64,000 bases of DNA from Symplocastrum torsivum CPER-KK1 (lineage in GTDB: Bacteria; Cyanobacteriota; Cyanobacteriia; Cyanobacteriales; Coleofasciculaceae), in contig JAHHIF010000008.1 in NCBI GenBank assembly GCA_019358875.1, forward strand, positions 1-64,000. The letters are read 5' to 3'. A model generated the notes under the pieces. It saw only the letters and a list, made by a program, of their open reading frames with translations. It was not told the DNA's origin and did not search any database. The translations under genes were made by a program, and so were the position numbers. This document shows, piece after piece, positions 17,881 to 26,190 of this stretch (position 1 is the first letter of the stretch; each line of letters begins with the position of its first letter).

Positions 17881-18453
17881 ATGACTTCCACAGATACCCA
17901 GATAAAGTTGTCATTGGTAGAGTTTTTAGAACTGCCAGAAACGGAACCTGCTAGTGAATATATCAATGGGAAAGTCTATCACAAGCCAATGCCGAAAGGA
18001 AGACACAGTACACTGCAAGTTCGGTTGAGTGCTTCGATTAACCAAGTTTATTTACCGCAGCAAATTGCTCATGCTTTTACTGAATTACGATGTACCTTTG
18101 GAGGACGTTCTATTGTTCCAGATATTTCCGTTTTTGAATGGTCGCGACTTCCTTTTAACGATGAGGGAGAGATAGAGGATAGCTTTGAAATCTCCCCTGA
18201 CTGGGTTATTGAAATTCTCTCACCAGAACAACATGATGCTCGTGTAATAGAGAAAATTATTTTTTGTTTAAATCATGGCACAAAACTAGGTTGGCTAATC
18301 GACTCAAAAGCTCGATTAGTGATTATCTTTAAACCCCAGCAGCAACCAGAGGTGAAGCAAGACTCAGATAGTTTACCTATTTTAGATGTCTTAGCTGATT
18401 GGCAACTATCGGCGGCTGATTTGTTTGGATGGTTAAATGTTAAGAGACGTTAA
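17881..18453 (+). CDS. Uma2 family endonuclease (PD-(D/E)XK fold)
   Basis: This 190-residue protein has the Uma2/DUF820 layout: an N-terminal E-YINGKVYHKPMPKGRHS block, the metal-binding region VPDISVFEW, and the strand WVIEILSPEQ, which carries the second acidic residue of the nuclease core. The helix HGTKLGWLIDSKARLVIIF follows. These genes are multicopy in cyanobacteria; a nuclease activity is inferred from the fold and their cellular role is unknown. It is convergent with the CocE-type gene. A second, only distantly similar member lies at 20193. Confidence 0.85.
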   Translation: MTSTDTQIKLSLVEFLELPETEPASEYINGKVYHKPMPKGRHSTLQVRLSASINQVYLPQQIAHAFTELRCTFGGRSIVPDISVFEWSRLPFNDEGEIEDSFEISPDWVIEILSPEQHDARVIEKIIFCLNHGTKLGWLIDSKARLVIIFKPQQQPEVKQDSDSLPILDVLADWQLSAADLFGWLNVKRR

Positions 18454-18464
18454 TGATTAGGGTG

Positions 18465-20111
18465 CTAAGAAGGACAAGCAGAAACCACAGGTAACAAAAC
18501 CTGAGATGGTTGATCGCCTCCACAGCTTACGGTTAAAGTCACAATCTGAGCATCCATTAAGCGATCGCTTCCGAGTGGTGAACCTGTACCTGGATTCAAA
18601 GGATAGGCAGGAAAACAAGCTGCACTCAAACTAAGACGCAAGGAATTCCCCTTTGCAATGCAAGCACAAGTTGCTTGGAGTGATACTCGTAACGGTGTAT
18701 TCTGACTCGACTCCACATGAAGATAACCCTGCGTCAGATTGTAAACATTGCCATTCGATCGAACTTCTGAGAGTATGGCGCATAGGTCATGGCTCGGTTG
18801 GTCGGCGCTACACCAAACTTCAACGGCAACCTCTCCGGCGAAATGCAAGTCTGCGGTTAAGGGTTCAGTAGTATAGGTCAAGACATCAGAACGACAATCT
18901 AAATGCGATCGCTCAAATGAACCAGAAGGTATCGAAGCATGACCCCCCAGTGCTGGAACAGGTCGCCAAGGGTCGTGAACCAAGACATCACTAGGGCAAC
19001 TGTCTGGGTGAGTAGTTGTAAGGCTGCCTTCGTTCTCCCGGATACAGGCAAGCCCGGTAGTTGACAAAAAATAAGATTTCTGAGTTACATCAGGCCAGTT
19101 ATCAAAGTTGCGCCAACGGTTACTGCCCATCTCAAAGAGGCGAACGGGTGGTTCCTCCAATAGTCCAGTATCTATACCTTTGAGAAAGTGATCGAACCAC
19201 CGCACTTGCAACCAATCAACCGGATTAGTTGCCTCTAAACCAAAGTCAACTGCACCAACCTTGCGACACCAAGGCAGGTGTGTCCAAGGACCAATTAATA
19301 GTTGTTGGCGATAGGCACTACGGACGGTAATGTCTTTGTACAAATGGATATTGCCGCGCAGGAATGTATCGAACCATCCCCCAATGTGGAACATCGGCAA
19401 GTCAACGTCTTGCATGTAGCGCTTTGGAGAGATTCGCTCCCAGTATTCATCAGGTTTTGAATGCTCTATCCACTCGTGATAGAAAGCGTTTGGTGCGAAC
19501 TTTTTCAAGCATTCTGTCAGGCTGGGAATCGGGTCGTACTGTGGAAAATTGTGGGAAGCTGCGTAGAGGGTGTAATGGGCAGCCGCATCTCCCTTGAGTC
19601 GTGCTGATTCTGCGGCAAGTTGAATTGCCCAACCTAGATTACTCTCTAAACAAAAGGCTCCCCCTTCATAAACCCAGTCCGTGTATAAGTCGTAGCCCAT
19701 CATTGCAGGGCAGATGGTTTTGAGGGCACGAGGTTTAGTAATAGCGGCATAAAGCTGAGTCATTGCCTGGTAGGAAAAGCCATACATTCCCACCTGTCCC
19801 GTGCTACCTGGAAGCGCTGCTGCCCAGTTTACTGTGTCCTCACCATCTTCTGTCTCGTTGACAAAAAGCTGAAATTCTCCTTGGGAGGTACCACGTCCTC
19901 GCACATCTTGAATAACGACAATATAACCTTGGGCAGCGTACCAAGTCGGATGAGCATACACGACACTAGATGCGATCGCTCTTCCATACGGTTGCCGCAT
20001 CAGCAGCACTGGGAACTCTCCCTCAACATCGGGACGGTATATATCTGCATCTAGCCGCACGCCATCACGGGTAAGCATTGAAGCAGTTTCTTTCGGTCGA
20101 ACCTTGAGCAT
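18465..20111 (-). CDS. CocE/NonD family hydrolase (X-Pro dipeptidyl-peptidase-like)
   Basis: With the ATG at 20111 the protein is about 548 residues; a TTG upstream would add 14. The alpha/beta-hydrolase part is at about 10-310: the oxyanion region LLMRQPYGRAIAS, the strand VVIQDVRGRGTSQGEF, and the nucleophile elbow GMYGFSYQAM (Ser near 113). The C-terminal jelly-roll domain of X-Pro dipeptidyl peptidases follows (LTADLHFAGEVAVEVWCSA). CocE hydrolyses ester or amide bonds (cocaine esterase, acyl-amino acid hydrolases); the natural substrate here is unknown. No signal peptide is seen. The last 25 codons recur as a relic at 16420-16500. Divergent from the second Uma2 gene. Confidence 0.85.
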   Translation of the reverse strand: MLKVRPKETASMLTRDGVRLDADIYRPDVEGEFPVLLMRQPYGRAIASSVVYAHPTWYAAQGYIVVIQDVRGRGTSQGEFQLFVNETEDGEDTVNWAAALPGSTGQVGMYGFSYQAMTQLYAAITKPRALKTICPAMMGYDLYTDWVYEGGAFCLESNLGWAIQLAAESARLKGDAAAHYTLYAASHNFPQYDPIPSLTECLKKFAPNAFYHEWIEHSKPDEYWERISPKRYMQDVDLPMFHIGGWFDTFLRGNIHLYKDITVRSAYRQQLLIGPWTHLPWCRKVGAVDFGLEATNPVDWLQVRWFDHFLKGIDTGLLEEPPVRLFEMGSNRWRNFDNWPDVTQKSYFLSTTGLACIRENEGSLTTTHPDSCPSDVLVHDPWRPVPALGGHASIPSGSFERSHLDCRSDVLTYTTEPLTADLHFAGEVAVEVWCSADQPSHDLCAILSEVRSNGNVYNLTQGYLHVESSQNTPLRVSLQATCACIAKGNSLRLSLSAACFPAYPLNPGTGSPLGSDRLMDAQIVTLTVSCGGDQPSQVLLPVVSACPS

Positions 20112-20192
20112 GATGGTGCCTAGATCAACAATGAGCAAGTAGCAGGATTTCAAACGCCTACATAAATCTCGATATTATGGCACTAAGCGGTT

Positions 20193-20843
20193 ATGCAAGG
20201 GAGCGATTTAGCCATGTTTGCCCTCGTCTCACCCGAAAGAATCCAACTTCCACCAGGAGCGATTGTGCATTTGCCTGCAACGTGGCAAGATTACCAAGTG
20301 TTGTGTCAGCAACGGGGCGATGGCTCCATTCCCCGGATGAAGTATCGAGATGGAGAGGTTTTACTGATGTCTCCTTTGCCCAAACATGGACGAGATGCTA
20401 GTCTGATTGCTGACATTATCAAAGTTCTCCTAGATTACACCGGACGGGAATATGACTCTTTTACTCCCGTAACGATGGAACTGCCAGAGGAAAGTGGCAT
20501 TGAGCCAGACTATTGTTTCTATATCGACAATTGGGAAGCGGTTTCAGGCAAAGAGCGAATTGATTGGAGCAGCGAACCCCCACCAGATTTGATTTTGGAA
20601 ATCGATGTGACCAGTTATTCCAATATCAATGATTATTTACCTTATCGAGTTCCTGAAGTTTGGCTATTTCGCAAAAAGCAACTATTGATTTACCAGTTGC
20701 AAGGGACGGAATATAGTCTTCAGGAAAAAAGCCTCTATTTTCCTAAAATTGAGTTAAAAGAGGTGATTGCTCAATGTCTTCAGATTGCTTATGAACGTAA
20801 CACTAGTGCTGCAATTCGTAACCTCAAGCAACGATACCATTGA
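20193..20843 (+). CDS. Uma2 family endonuclease
   Basis: This Uma2/DUF820 protein of 216 residues contains the pattern IPRMKYRDGEVLLMSPLPKH, a helix ASLIADIIKVLLDYTG, the metal-site strand GIEPDYCFYIDN, and the second acidic strand PDLILEIDVTS, followed by VPEVWLFRKKQLLIYQL. The catalytic D..E.D residues look intact, so it should be an active PD-(D/E)XK-type nuclease if the family is one. Met8 is a possible alternative start. It ends just before a strong hairpin terminator. The sequence differs clearly from the 17881 copy, so they are not recent duplicates. Confidence 0.85.
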   Translation: MQGSDLAMFALVSPERIQLPPGAIVHLPATWQDYQVLCQQRGDGSIPRMKYRDGEVLLMSPLPKHGRDASLIADIIKVLLDYTGREYDSFTPVTMELPEESGIEPDYCFYIDNWEAVSGKERIDWSSEPPPDLILEIDVTSYSNINDYLPYRVPEVWLFRKKQLLIYQLQGTEYSLQEKSLYFPKIELKEVIAQCLQIAYERNTSAAIRNLKQRYH

Positions 20844-20854
20844 CCCTTCTCCCA

Positions 20855-20897
20855 GATGAGCCGCTTCGTATAGCATTTCCCAAATAAACGGCTCATC
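20855..20897. terminator. Bidirectional hairpin between convergent genes
   Basis: A perfect 9-base inverted repeat (gatgagccg at 20855-20863, cggctcatc at 20889-20897) lies between the stop of the plus-strand Uma2 gene and the stop of the minus-strand cupin gene. Its position suggests it ends both transcripts. Confidence 0.55.
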
Positions 20898-20930
20898 GTC
20901 CTTCATTAGTGAGAGAATCGAGTAGTCCAT

Positions 20931-21386
20931 TTAGCAGGGAACAAGAGCATCTGAACGTCCTAGAACTCTCAAATCCTCTTCATCCAATTCAACGGGTATG
21001 CCACTATGAATCAGTTCAGCGAAATCTTCATTCGGCACCATAATGCATAAGGCATATAAGCGACCAGAACCTGTATTTTTGATTTCATGAATTCCTGTTG
21101 GCGGCACTAATAGACTGTCACCAGGACGGATGGATACAGATTTTCCGTCACAGGTAGCGAGTCCTTCTCCTTTGAGGACAAAAAACATTTCGATCGCAAA
21201 TTGATGACGATTGGGTGGAGTTTTACCTCCCTCATCAAAAATCTCTACACAAAAGGTTAAAGAAGCATGGGCTGTTGCTGGCTCAAAAACAATAGCTAAG
21301 CGATTTGTATCATTAGGACTAATACGATACGCTTGATAGTCTCTCGGAGACTGAACGACAGGAATCATGCAATGAGTCATATTCAT
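20931..21386 (-). CDS. Cupin domain protein
   Basis: This single cupin domain of 151 residues carries the core motifs: motif 1 around RHQFAIEMFFVLKGEG (metal His/Glu) and motif 2 around PGDSLLVPPTGIHEIKNTG (metal His). Cupins bind a metal and act as enzymes or sensors; with one domain and no helix-turn-helix, an enzyme or small-molecule-binding role is likely. The start at ATG 21386 has AGGAG 10 bases upstream. It lies on the same strand 224 bases downstream of the isochorismatase-like hydrolase gene, so a joint role in the same catabolic pathway is possible but not proven. Confidence 0.75.
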   Translation of the reverse strand: MNMTHCMIPVVQSPRDYQAYRISPNDTNRLAIVFEPATAHASLTFCVEIFDEGGKTPPNRHQFAIEMFFVLKGEGLATCDGKSVSIRPGDSLLVPPTGIHEIKNTGSGRLYALCIMVPNEDFAELIHSGIPVELDEEDLRVLGRSDALVPC

Positions 21387-21610
21387 CTGGCGGTTACTCC
21401 TTTATGAATTTTGGATTTTTGCTGTTGAACTACAGAGGTTCTAAGGCTGAATAATCCCTGTTAATTCTCAACTTAGCCTTAAGCTCCTTGTGCCTATTGC
21501 TTTGTACTTATAGGATTCAACGGTTACCTTAATTAAGACACTATCTAAGGACGCATCATTAAGATTAACACTCTTATTTCCAGGCAGATTTTTACTCCAA
21601 CTGTACTTTC

Positions 21611-22381
21611 CTAAGCTTTAATTCCTGCTAATACAGCTTGTGAATCTGTCACAAACCCAAAACATTGCTTGACGTTATAAAGGGTGGCTTGCCAGCAATA
21701 GTCTGGGGATGTTGTTGCGGTACAATCTTTGAGCAAAATGCAATCATAGCCTAAGAAATTTGCATCTTGTAAGGTAGCCATCACGCATTGATCGGCATTC
21801 ACTCCACCAAAGAATAGGGTTGTTTTGCCTAAGTTTCGCAAAATACTATCTAGGGGAGTATCCCAGAACCCACTCATGCGGTACTTATCCACACAAATAT
21901 CTTCTGGTGTTTGTTCGAGTTCATCCACTACTGCTGCTGCCCAACTTCCCACTGTGAGGACTGGCGCACCTCGACTGGGCAAAGGATCGCCTAAACCCAC
22001 ACCATCGCCCGTTGGGTTGTAAACGTGTAATGCGGCAGGGCTGATATTGAGTAAGTCGGGACGGTTGCCCCAATTCACCCAGATTACAGGAACACTTGCA
22101 CGTCGTAGTTCTGGAAGTAACGCTTGCAACGGTTCAATTGGGGTTCTTGCAGGTGTGACATCAACGCCAATATGGGCAAGCCAACCTTCGGGGTGACAGA
22201 AGTCATTCTGCATATCAATGACTAGAATTGCGGCTTTTGCCAAATCTAGATGCAGCTTTTTCGTTTCGGTTGGCAGGGTGATGACGTGAGGGGTGATGGC
22301 AGGGCGAGTGAGATCAGCAATTTCTGCATCAACTGCCCAAGCATTCGGCGGGACACCTAAGGTACGAAGCGATCGCGTCAT
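21611..22381 (-). CDS. Cysteine hydrolase, isochorismatase family (biuret/ureidoacrylate hydrolase-like)
   Basis: The protein, 256 residues, has the isochorismatase-fold hydrolase triad visible: Asp56 in AAILVIDMQNDF, Lys166 in VDKYRMSGF and Cys199 in GGVNADQCVMATLQDA. The stretches RTPIEPLQALL and WGNRPDL resemble the amidase branch that includes biuret and ureidoacrylate hydrolases, which cleave C-N bonds of urea-like compounds. It is divergent from an amidohydrolase gene that itself is followed by an AtzH-like gene, which strengthens a role in degrading an N-rich ring or amide. The exact substrate is not determinable from sequence. No signal peptide, so cytoplasmic. Confidence 0.75.
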   Translation of the reverse strand: MTRSLRTLGVPPNAWAVDAEIADLTRPAITPHVITLPTETKKLHLDLAKAAILVIDMQNDFCHPEGWLAHIGVDVTPARTPIEPLQALLPELRRASVPVIWVNWGNRPDLLNISPAALHVYNPTGDGVGLGDPLPSRGAPVLTVGSWAAAVVDELEQTPEDICVDKYRMSGFWDTPLDSILRNLGKTTLFFGGVNADQCVMATLQDANFLGYDCILLKDCTATTSPDYCWQATLYNVKQCFGFVTDSQAVLAGIKA

Positions 22382-22682
22382 TGTTTTAGCAAAGAAATCT
22401 CTTCCAATTCCACACCAATTCTGGTGCCACAGCCATCTTATAGCCTAAATCTAAGTGTTATTTAAGTATTAGAAATTACTTAACTTATTTACCGCTCCAA
22501 TGGATGAAGCGCTTCTCTATCAAAAGAAATAAAACATTCAGGACGTACCCGCTGTTCTACAATAGGAAGTTTAAAGTTTTGTTTTGTATAGTGAAATACA
22601 AAAAATATGCTTGATTAACAAGGAGGGGATAAAGTAATAAAATTTATTTAAATTAACAAAGAATTTAGCAAAACTTGATCAC

Positions 22683-22704
22683 AACATTTCATTTAGTAAA
22701 TGTT
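22683..22704. promoter_or_regulatory. Inverted repeat in the divergent promoter region
   Basis: In the 370-base gap between the divergent hydrolase and amidohydrolase genes, AACATTT (22683-22689) and AAATGTT (22698-22704) form a symmetric site about 50 bases before the GTG start at 22752. The gap is AT-rich. It could be an operator for a regulator encoded elsewhere; no regulator gene adjoins. Confidence 0.35.
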
Positions 22705-22751
22705 GAAGGGATATATTAATAACGGCATTAGGAAGAAGAAAGGGTTAGTCT

Positions 22752-24176
22752 GTGAGCTTTACAATTCAAAATGTATTGGTTGCGGTGGATCAGGGCTATG
22801 CCACTGTTGATGTGCAAATCGTAGACAATCACATCCAGGCTATTGCCCCAAATCTAGATGTTGTGGGAACAGTGATTGATGGACAAAACAAACTCCTCCT
22901 CCCTGGTTTCGTCAACGCCCACACGCACTCTTCAGAGATGTGGCAACGAGGTATCATTCCTCCGGTTCCTCTGGAATTGTGGATTGCTGAACTCTACGAT
23001 TTTGCTCCCTTGGAACCTGATCAGGTTTATCTAAGTGCATTGGGAACAGCAGTAGAGACATTACTATCGGGTGGTACGAGTGTTGTTGATCACCTGGTTT
23101 TGATTCCAGGCAAGGAAATTGAAACGATCGCATCTGCTGTCCGTGCCTACCAAGAAATTGGCATCCGGGCGTTTATTGGTCCTTTGATTCAAGATGAATC
23201 CCTCACAGCAGGAATCCCTGATGGTGGTGCCCAACGGGAACATAAAACCTACGTTCGCTCAACCGAAGCCACTTTAGCGCTAATGCAAGAAGCGGTAGAC
23301 AAGTTTCACAACCCTTCTGAAGGTGTGAATATCCTCGTTGCCCCAACTGGGATTCAGTTATGTTCTGATGCGTTGTTTGAAGGATGTCGGGAATTAAGCG
23401 ATCGCTACAATCTCTGTCGCCATGCCCACTTATTGGAAACCAAGGCACAAGAAAAACTTGCTCAAGAAAAATACGGCTGTAGTGCAGTAGAACACCTAAA
23501 GCAGCTTGGTTATTTAAGCGATCGCACGTCTCTCGCGCATTGTGTTTGGTTGAGTGACAACGACATCGCCATCTTGGCAGAAACACGTTCAACCGTAGTC
23601 CACAACCCCCTCAGCAATCTGCGTTTGGGCAGTGGTATTGCCCCAATTTTGAAATATCGTCAAGCAGGTGTGAACGTTTCATTTGGTTGTGACGGTGCTG
23701 CCAGTAATGACTCCCAAGACTTACTCGAAGCGATCAAAATTGGTTCGATTCTGCACAACATTACCGATATGGACTATCACCACTGGATTACCCCACGCGA
23801 ATCAGTGGAAATAGCTTCCTTGGGTGGTGCAAAGGGATTGAATGTTGCCGATGAACTCGGTTCGCTGACTGAGGGCAAAAAAGCGGATTTGGTACTGTAT
23901 GACCTTACTAGTCTCTCACTCTTGCCCCGCACTGACCCGATTGGCTTATTAATTTTAGGACGTCCAACTCAAGCGGTTGATAGTGTTTGGGTGAATGGTA
24001 AGCGAGTGGTAGCGGATAGCAAGGTGACAACCATTGATGTCGATGCGTTAAGGAAAAACCTGTTTGAGCGTTCCGAGTGGAGTATCAATCGCCAGTCTGC
24101 TACTGTTAGTCAAATTGAAGCTCATTATCGTGGTGTGATGGGGTTGCCAGAGCAATTGAGTAAAAGTTACTCGTAA
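22752..24176 (+). CDS. Amidohydrolase/deaminase of the TRZ/ATZ (AtzA/TrzN/SsnA-like) family
   Basis: This metal-dependent amidohydrolase is 474 residues long. The HxH motif is at H57/H59 (GFVNAHTHSS), further metal ligands are in CRHAHLLET and the following H of LAHCVW, and the catalytic Asp lies in SFGCDGAASND. The flanking beta-sandwich is formed by residues 1-50 and the C-terminus (GKKADLVLYDL). Family members deaminate or dechlorinate purine, pyrimidine and triazine-type rings. The GTG start has AAGGG about 9 bases upstream. Neighbours (urea-amide-type cysteine hydrolase, AtzH-like protein) suggest stepwise degradation of a nitrogen-rich ring; the substrate is unknown. Confidence 0.85.
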   Translation: MSFTIQNVLVAVDQGYATVDVQIVDNHIQAIAPNLDVVGTVIDGQNKLLLPGFVNAHTHSSEMWQRGIIPPVPLELWIAELYDFAPLEPDQVYLSALGTAVETLLSGGTSVVDHLVLIPGKEIETIASAVRAYQEIGIRAFIGPLIQDESLTAGIPDGGAQREHKTYVRSTEATLALMQEAVDKFHNPSEGVNILVAPTGIQLCSDALFEGCRELSDRYNLCRHAHLLETKAQEKLAQEKYGCSAVEHLKQLGYLSDRTSLAHCVWLSDNDIAILAETRSTVVHNPLSNLRLGSGIAPILKYRQAGVNVSFGCDGAASNDSQDLLEAIKIGSILHNITDMDYHHWITPRESVEIASLGGAKGLNVADELGSLTEGKKADLVLYDLTSLSLLPRTDPIGLLILGRPTQAVDSVWVNGKRVVADSKVTTIDVDALRKNLFERSEWSINRQSATVSQIEAHYRGVMGLPEQLSKSYS

Positions 24177-24192
24177 CTGCACAGTTCCTGTG

Positions 24193-24216
24193 AAACGGGC
24201 TTTTCAACCCGTTTTG
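24193..24216 (+). terminator. Hairpin after the amidohydrolase gene
   Basis: AAACGGG (24193-24199) pairs with CCCGTTT (24208-24214) across an 8-base loop and is followed by tgtag. It lies 16 bases after the amidohydrolase stop and before the AtzH-like gene, so it may act as a partial terminator inside the cluster. Confidence 0.5.
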
Positions 24217-24265
24217 TAGTCTGGTGGCAGACAAGATGTTTGCCCTATAAGAGAGGGAGTTTGAG

Positions 24266-24649
24266 ATGGAGATTAATATCCCCGAAGTGGTGGCTGAGGT
24301 GACAGTCGCCTTTGAACGTTACGAAAAAGCTTTGGTAAGTAATGATGTTGCGGTGCTGGACGAACTATTTTGGAACAGTCCGCACACGTTGCGCTATGGC
24401 GTGACAGAAAATCTGTATGGGTACGAGGCGATCGCCAATTTTCGCAAAAATCGCTCACCTGCAAATTTAGAGCGATCGCTAATGAATACAGTGATTACGA
24501 CTTACGGACGAAAGTTCGCCACAGCCAATATAGAGTTTCAGCGTCAAAGCTCAAATCGTACAGGACGACAAAGCCAAACCTGGATGCGAACAGAGGAAGG
24601 GTGGCGCATCGTCAGCGCTCATGTTTCGTTGTTAGCGACACCGGATTGA
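24266..24649 (+). CDS. AtzH-like (DUF3225, SnoaL/NTF2-fold) protein
   Basis: The gene encodes 127 residues with an NTF2/SnoaL-like fold: [48 protein letters not shown] and a C-terminal [16 protein letters not shown]. This pattern is that of AtzH-like proteins, which in other bacteria are encoded with amidases acting on biuret-type and pyrimidine breakdown products. Placement 90 bases after an amidohydrolase gene fits. Whether it is an enzyme or a structural helper is not known from this sequence. The ATG has GAGAGGGAGTTTGAG just upstream, a good ribosome-binding site. Confidence 0.75.
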   Translation: MEINIPEVVAEVTVAFERYEKALVSNDVAVLDELFWNSPHTLRYGVTENLYGYEAIANFRKNRSPANLERSLMNTVITTYGRKFATANIEFQRQSSNRTGRQSQTWMRTEEGWRIVSAHVSLLATPD

Positions 24650-24790
24650 TGAGCAATCTTAGGACTTACGCACTTGAAGCTTGTTGGCGTTTCTCTTGAA
24701 GCAATAATCCAGAAGCTGTCGTTTTTGTCAAGCTATACGCGGAGAAATCTGTCGATATCCTACGCCCATTTTCTCTGCTATAAAATCCAA

Positions 24791-24814
24791 GCCTACCCAA
24801 ATCCATTGGTAGGC
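24791..24814 (-). terminator. Hairpin downstream of the 46-residue gene
   Basis: GCCTACC (24791-24797) and GGTAGGC (24808-24814) form a 7-base stem. In the minus direction the stem is followed by the T-rich stretch TTGGATTTTATAG, 15 bases past the small ORF stop. Confidence 0.45.
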
Positions 24815-24829
24815 TTGAGGCAACAACTC

Positions 24830-24970
24830 TTAATTTCGAGTTCTCTTGATGTGATCCATTATTTGCTGCTTTCTAGACTCTGAATTTGTAGAAGACAACT
24901 GCTGAGGGAGTTTTACCGTTCTGTTGACGTGATCGAGTATCTGTTTTTTGCGTTCTTCTGAATTAGCCAT
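24830..24970 (-). CDS. Small 46-residue protein with an internal duplicated motif
   Basis: A complete small ORF begins MANSEERKKQILDHVNRT and ends RKQQIMDHIKRTRN before TAA at 24832-24830. The two halves share the motif RKxQIxDHxxRT, so it is an internal duplication of about 29 residues. It is hydrophilic, basic-and-amide-rich, probably helical, with no signal peptide or membrane segment. The preserved repeat at protein level and the hairpin right after the stop argue that it is a real gene. I recall no assigned function; a small regulatory or assembly peptide is possible. Confidence 0.6.
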   Translation of the reverse strand: MANSEERKKQILDHVNRTVKLPQQLSSTNSESRKQQIMDHIKRTRN

Positions 24971-25122
24971 AGTTAGCAGTCCGAGAGTATAACATTATAT
25001 TAACTTATATTAAATTGCTGTTACCAGGAAGATCATTCACTGGTCGCACGCCTGCTGTTACTTCATCAGGCTCATCACGACTTAGACTAACACCGAATAC
25101 TCATCTAAGCCTCTAAGCCACT

Positions 25123-26037
25123 GTGAAAACGGATTCGATTTTTTATCGCTTATTTCAAGCCTTTCCAGGGACATTTTTTGAACTTATTAATCGTCAGGCT
25201 TCTGAAGCTAACGCTTATGAGTTCGCTTCAGTGGAGTTAAAACAAACAGCTTTTCGGATTGACGGCATCTTTCTCCCAGTACCGAATCTACGCGAACGTC
25301 CCATTTACTTTTTAGAAGTTCAATTTCAAAAAGACCCAGAATTTTACTCACGTTTCTTTTGCGAAATTTTTCTCTACCTACGCCTGTATGCACCAACCAA
25401 GGCTTGGCACGCCGTAGTTGTCTTTCCCCGACGCAGCTTGGAACCAATTGAAATAGAACCATATCGGGTTTTGCTGGAGAGTTCCCAGATTACTCGTTTA
25501 TACCTGAACGAGTTAGGGAATACGGCTGAACAATCCTTAGGAGTCGGAATGATCAAGTTAGTGGTGGAGACGAAAAAGCGAACTCCTGAGCGAGTTAGAC
25601 AGTTGGTTGACAAAGCACGTTCAGAACTAGCAGATGAAGCTGTACAGCGGCAGGTGCTAGATTTGATAGAGACGATTGTGTTGTATAAACTGCCCCTCAT
25701 CAATCGTCAGGAGTTGGCAAGGATGTTTGGACTCAATGAGCTGAGAAAGACAAGGTACTATCAGGAAGTCCGAGAGGAAGTCCGAGAGGAACTTCAACAG
25801 GAAGTTCGCCAAGCTGTTCGCCAAGAACTTCAACAGGAAGTCCGGCAGGAAGAGGCTCTAGAGTTAATTAAGCGCTTGCTTCAACGCCGTCTCGGTGCAG
25901 TGAATCCTGAGTTGCAGGAGCAGGTTAATCTATTATCTGTTGCTCAATTAGAGAATTTGGCTGAGGCGCTGTTGGATTTCTCAAATGAAGCAGACTTAGT
26001 AACTTGGTTGAGCGAAAACTCAAACCAGTTGGATTAA
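25123..26037 (+). CDS. Rpn/DUF2887-type PD-(D/E)XK nuclease (transposase-related)
   Basis: This protein of 304 residues belongs to the family often annotated as Rpn recombination-promoting nuclease or DUF2887. The nuclease core is at about 35-80: FRIDGIFLP carries the Asp and YFLEVQFQKD the E-x-Q pair of the PD-(D/E)XK fold. Residues 210-245 are a string of EVREE/LQQEVRQ repeats, a low-complexity helix frequently seen in this family and prone to slippage. The C-terminus ends in a short DUF4351-like helical module (RLLQRRLGAVNPELQEQVN). It starts with GTG at 25123. Such genes are mobile and multicopy in cyanobacteria. Biological role is uncertain. Confidence 0.8.
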   Translation: MKTDSIFYRLFQAFPGTFFELINRQASEANAYEFASVELKQTAFRIDGIFLPVPNLRERPIYFLEVQFQKDPEFYSRFFCEIFLYLRLYAPTKAWHAVVVFPRRSLEPIEIEPYRVLLESSQITRLYLNELGNTAEQSLGVGMIKLVVETKKRTPERVRQLVDKARSELADEAVQRQVLDLIETIVLYKLPLINRQELARMFGLNELRKTRYYQEVREEVREELQQEVRQAVRQELQQEVRQEEALELIKRLLQRRLGAVNPELQEQVNLLSVAQLENLAEALLDFSNEADLVTWLSENSNQLD

Positions 26038-26190
26038 GAATGTAAGTATTAGCGATCGCCAATTCTCTTGAAGTCTCTGATCGCTAGGTTACAATCAGAC
26101 TTTGCACAGGTCAACCTCTCCTCTTTTGTTACCAACTTTCTCAGGCGAAGTATTAGTATTGTAGGATTTCAGCGCCTAGTTATTCGACGA

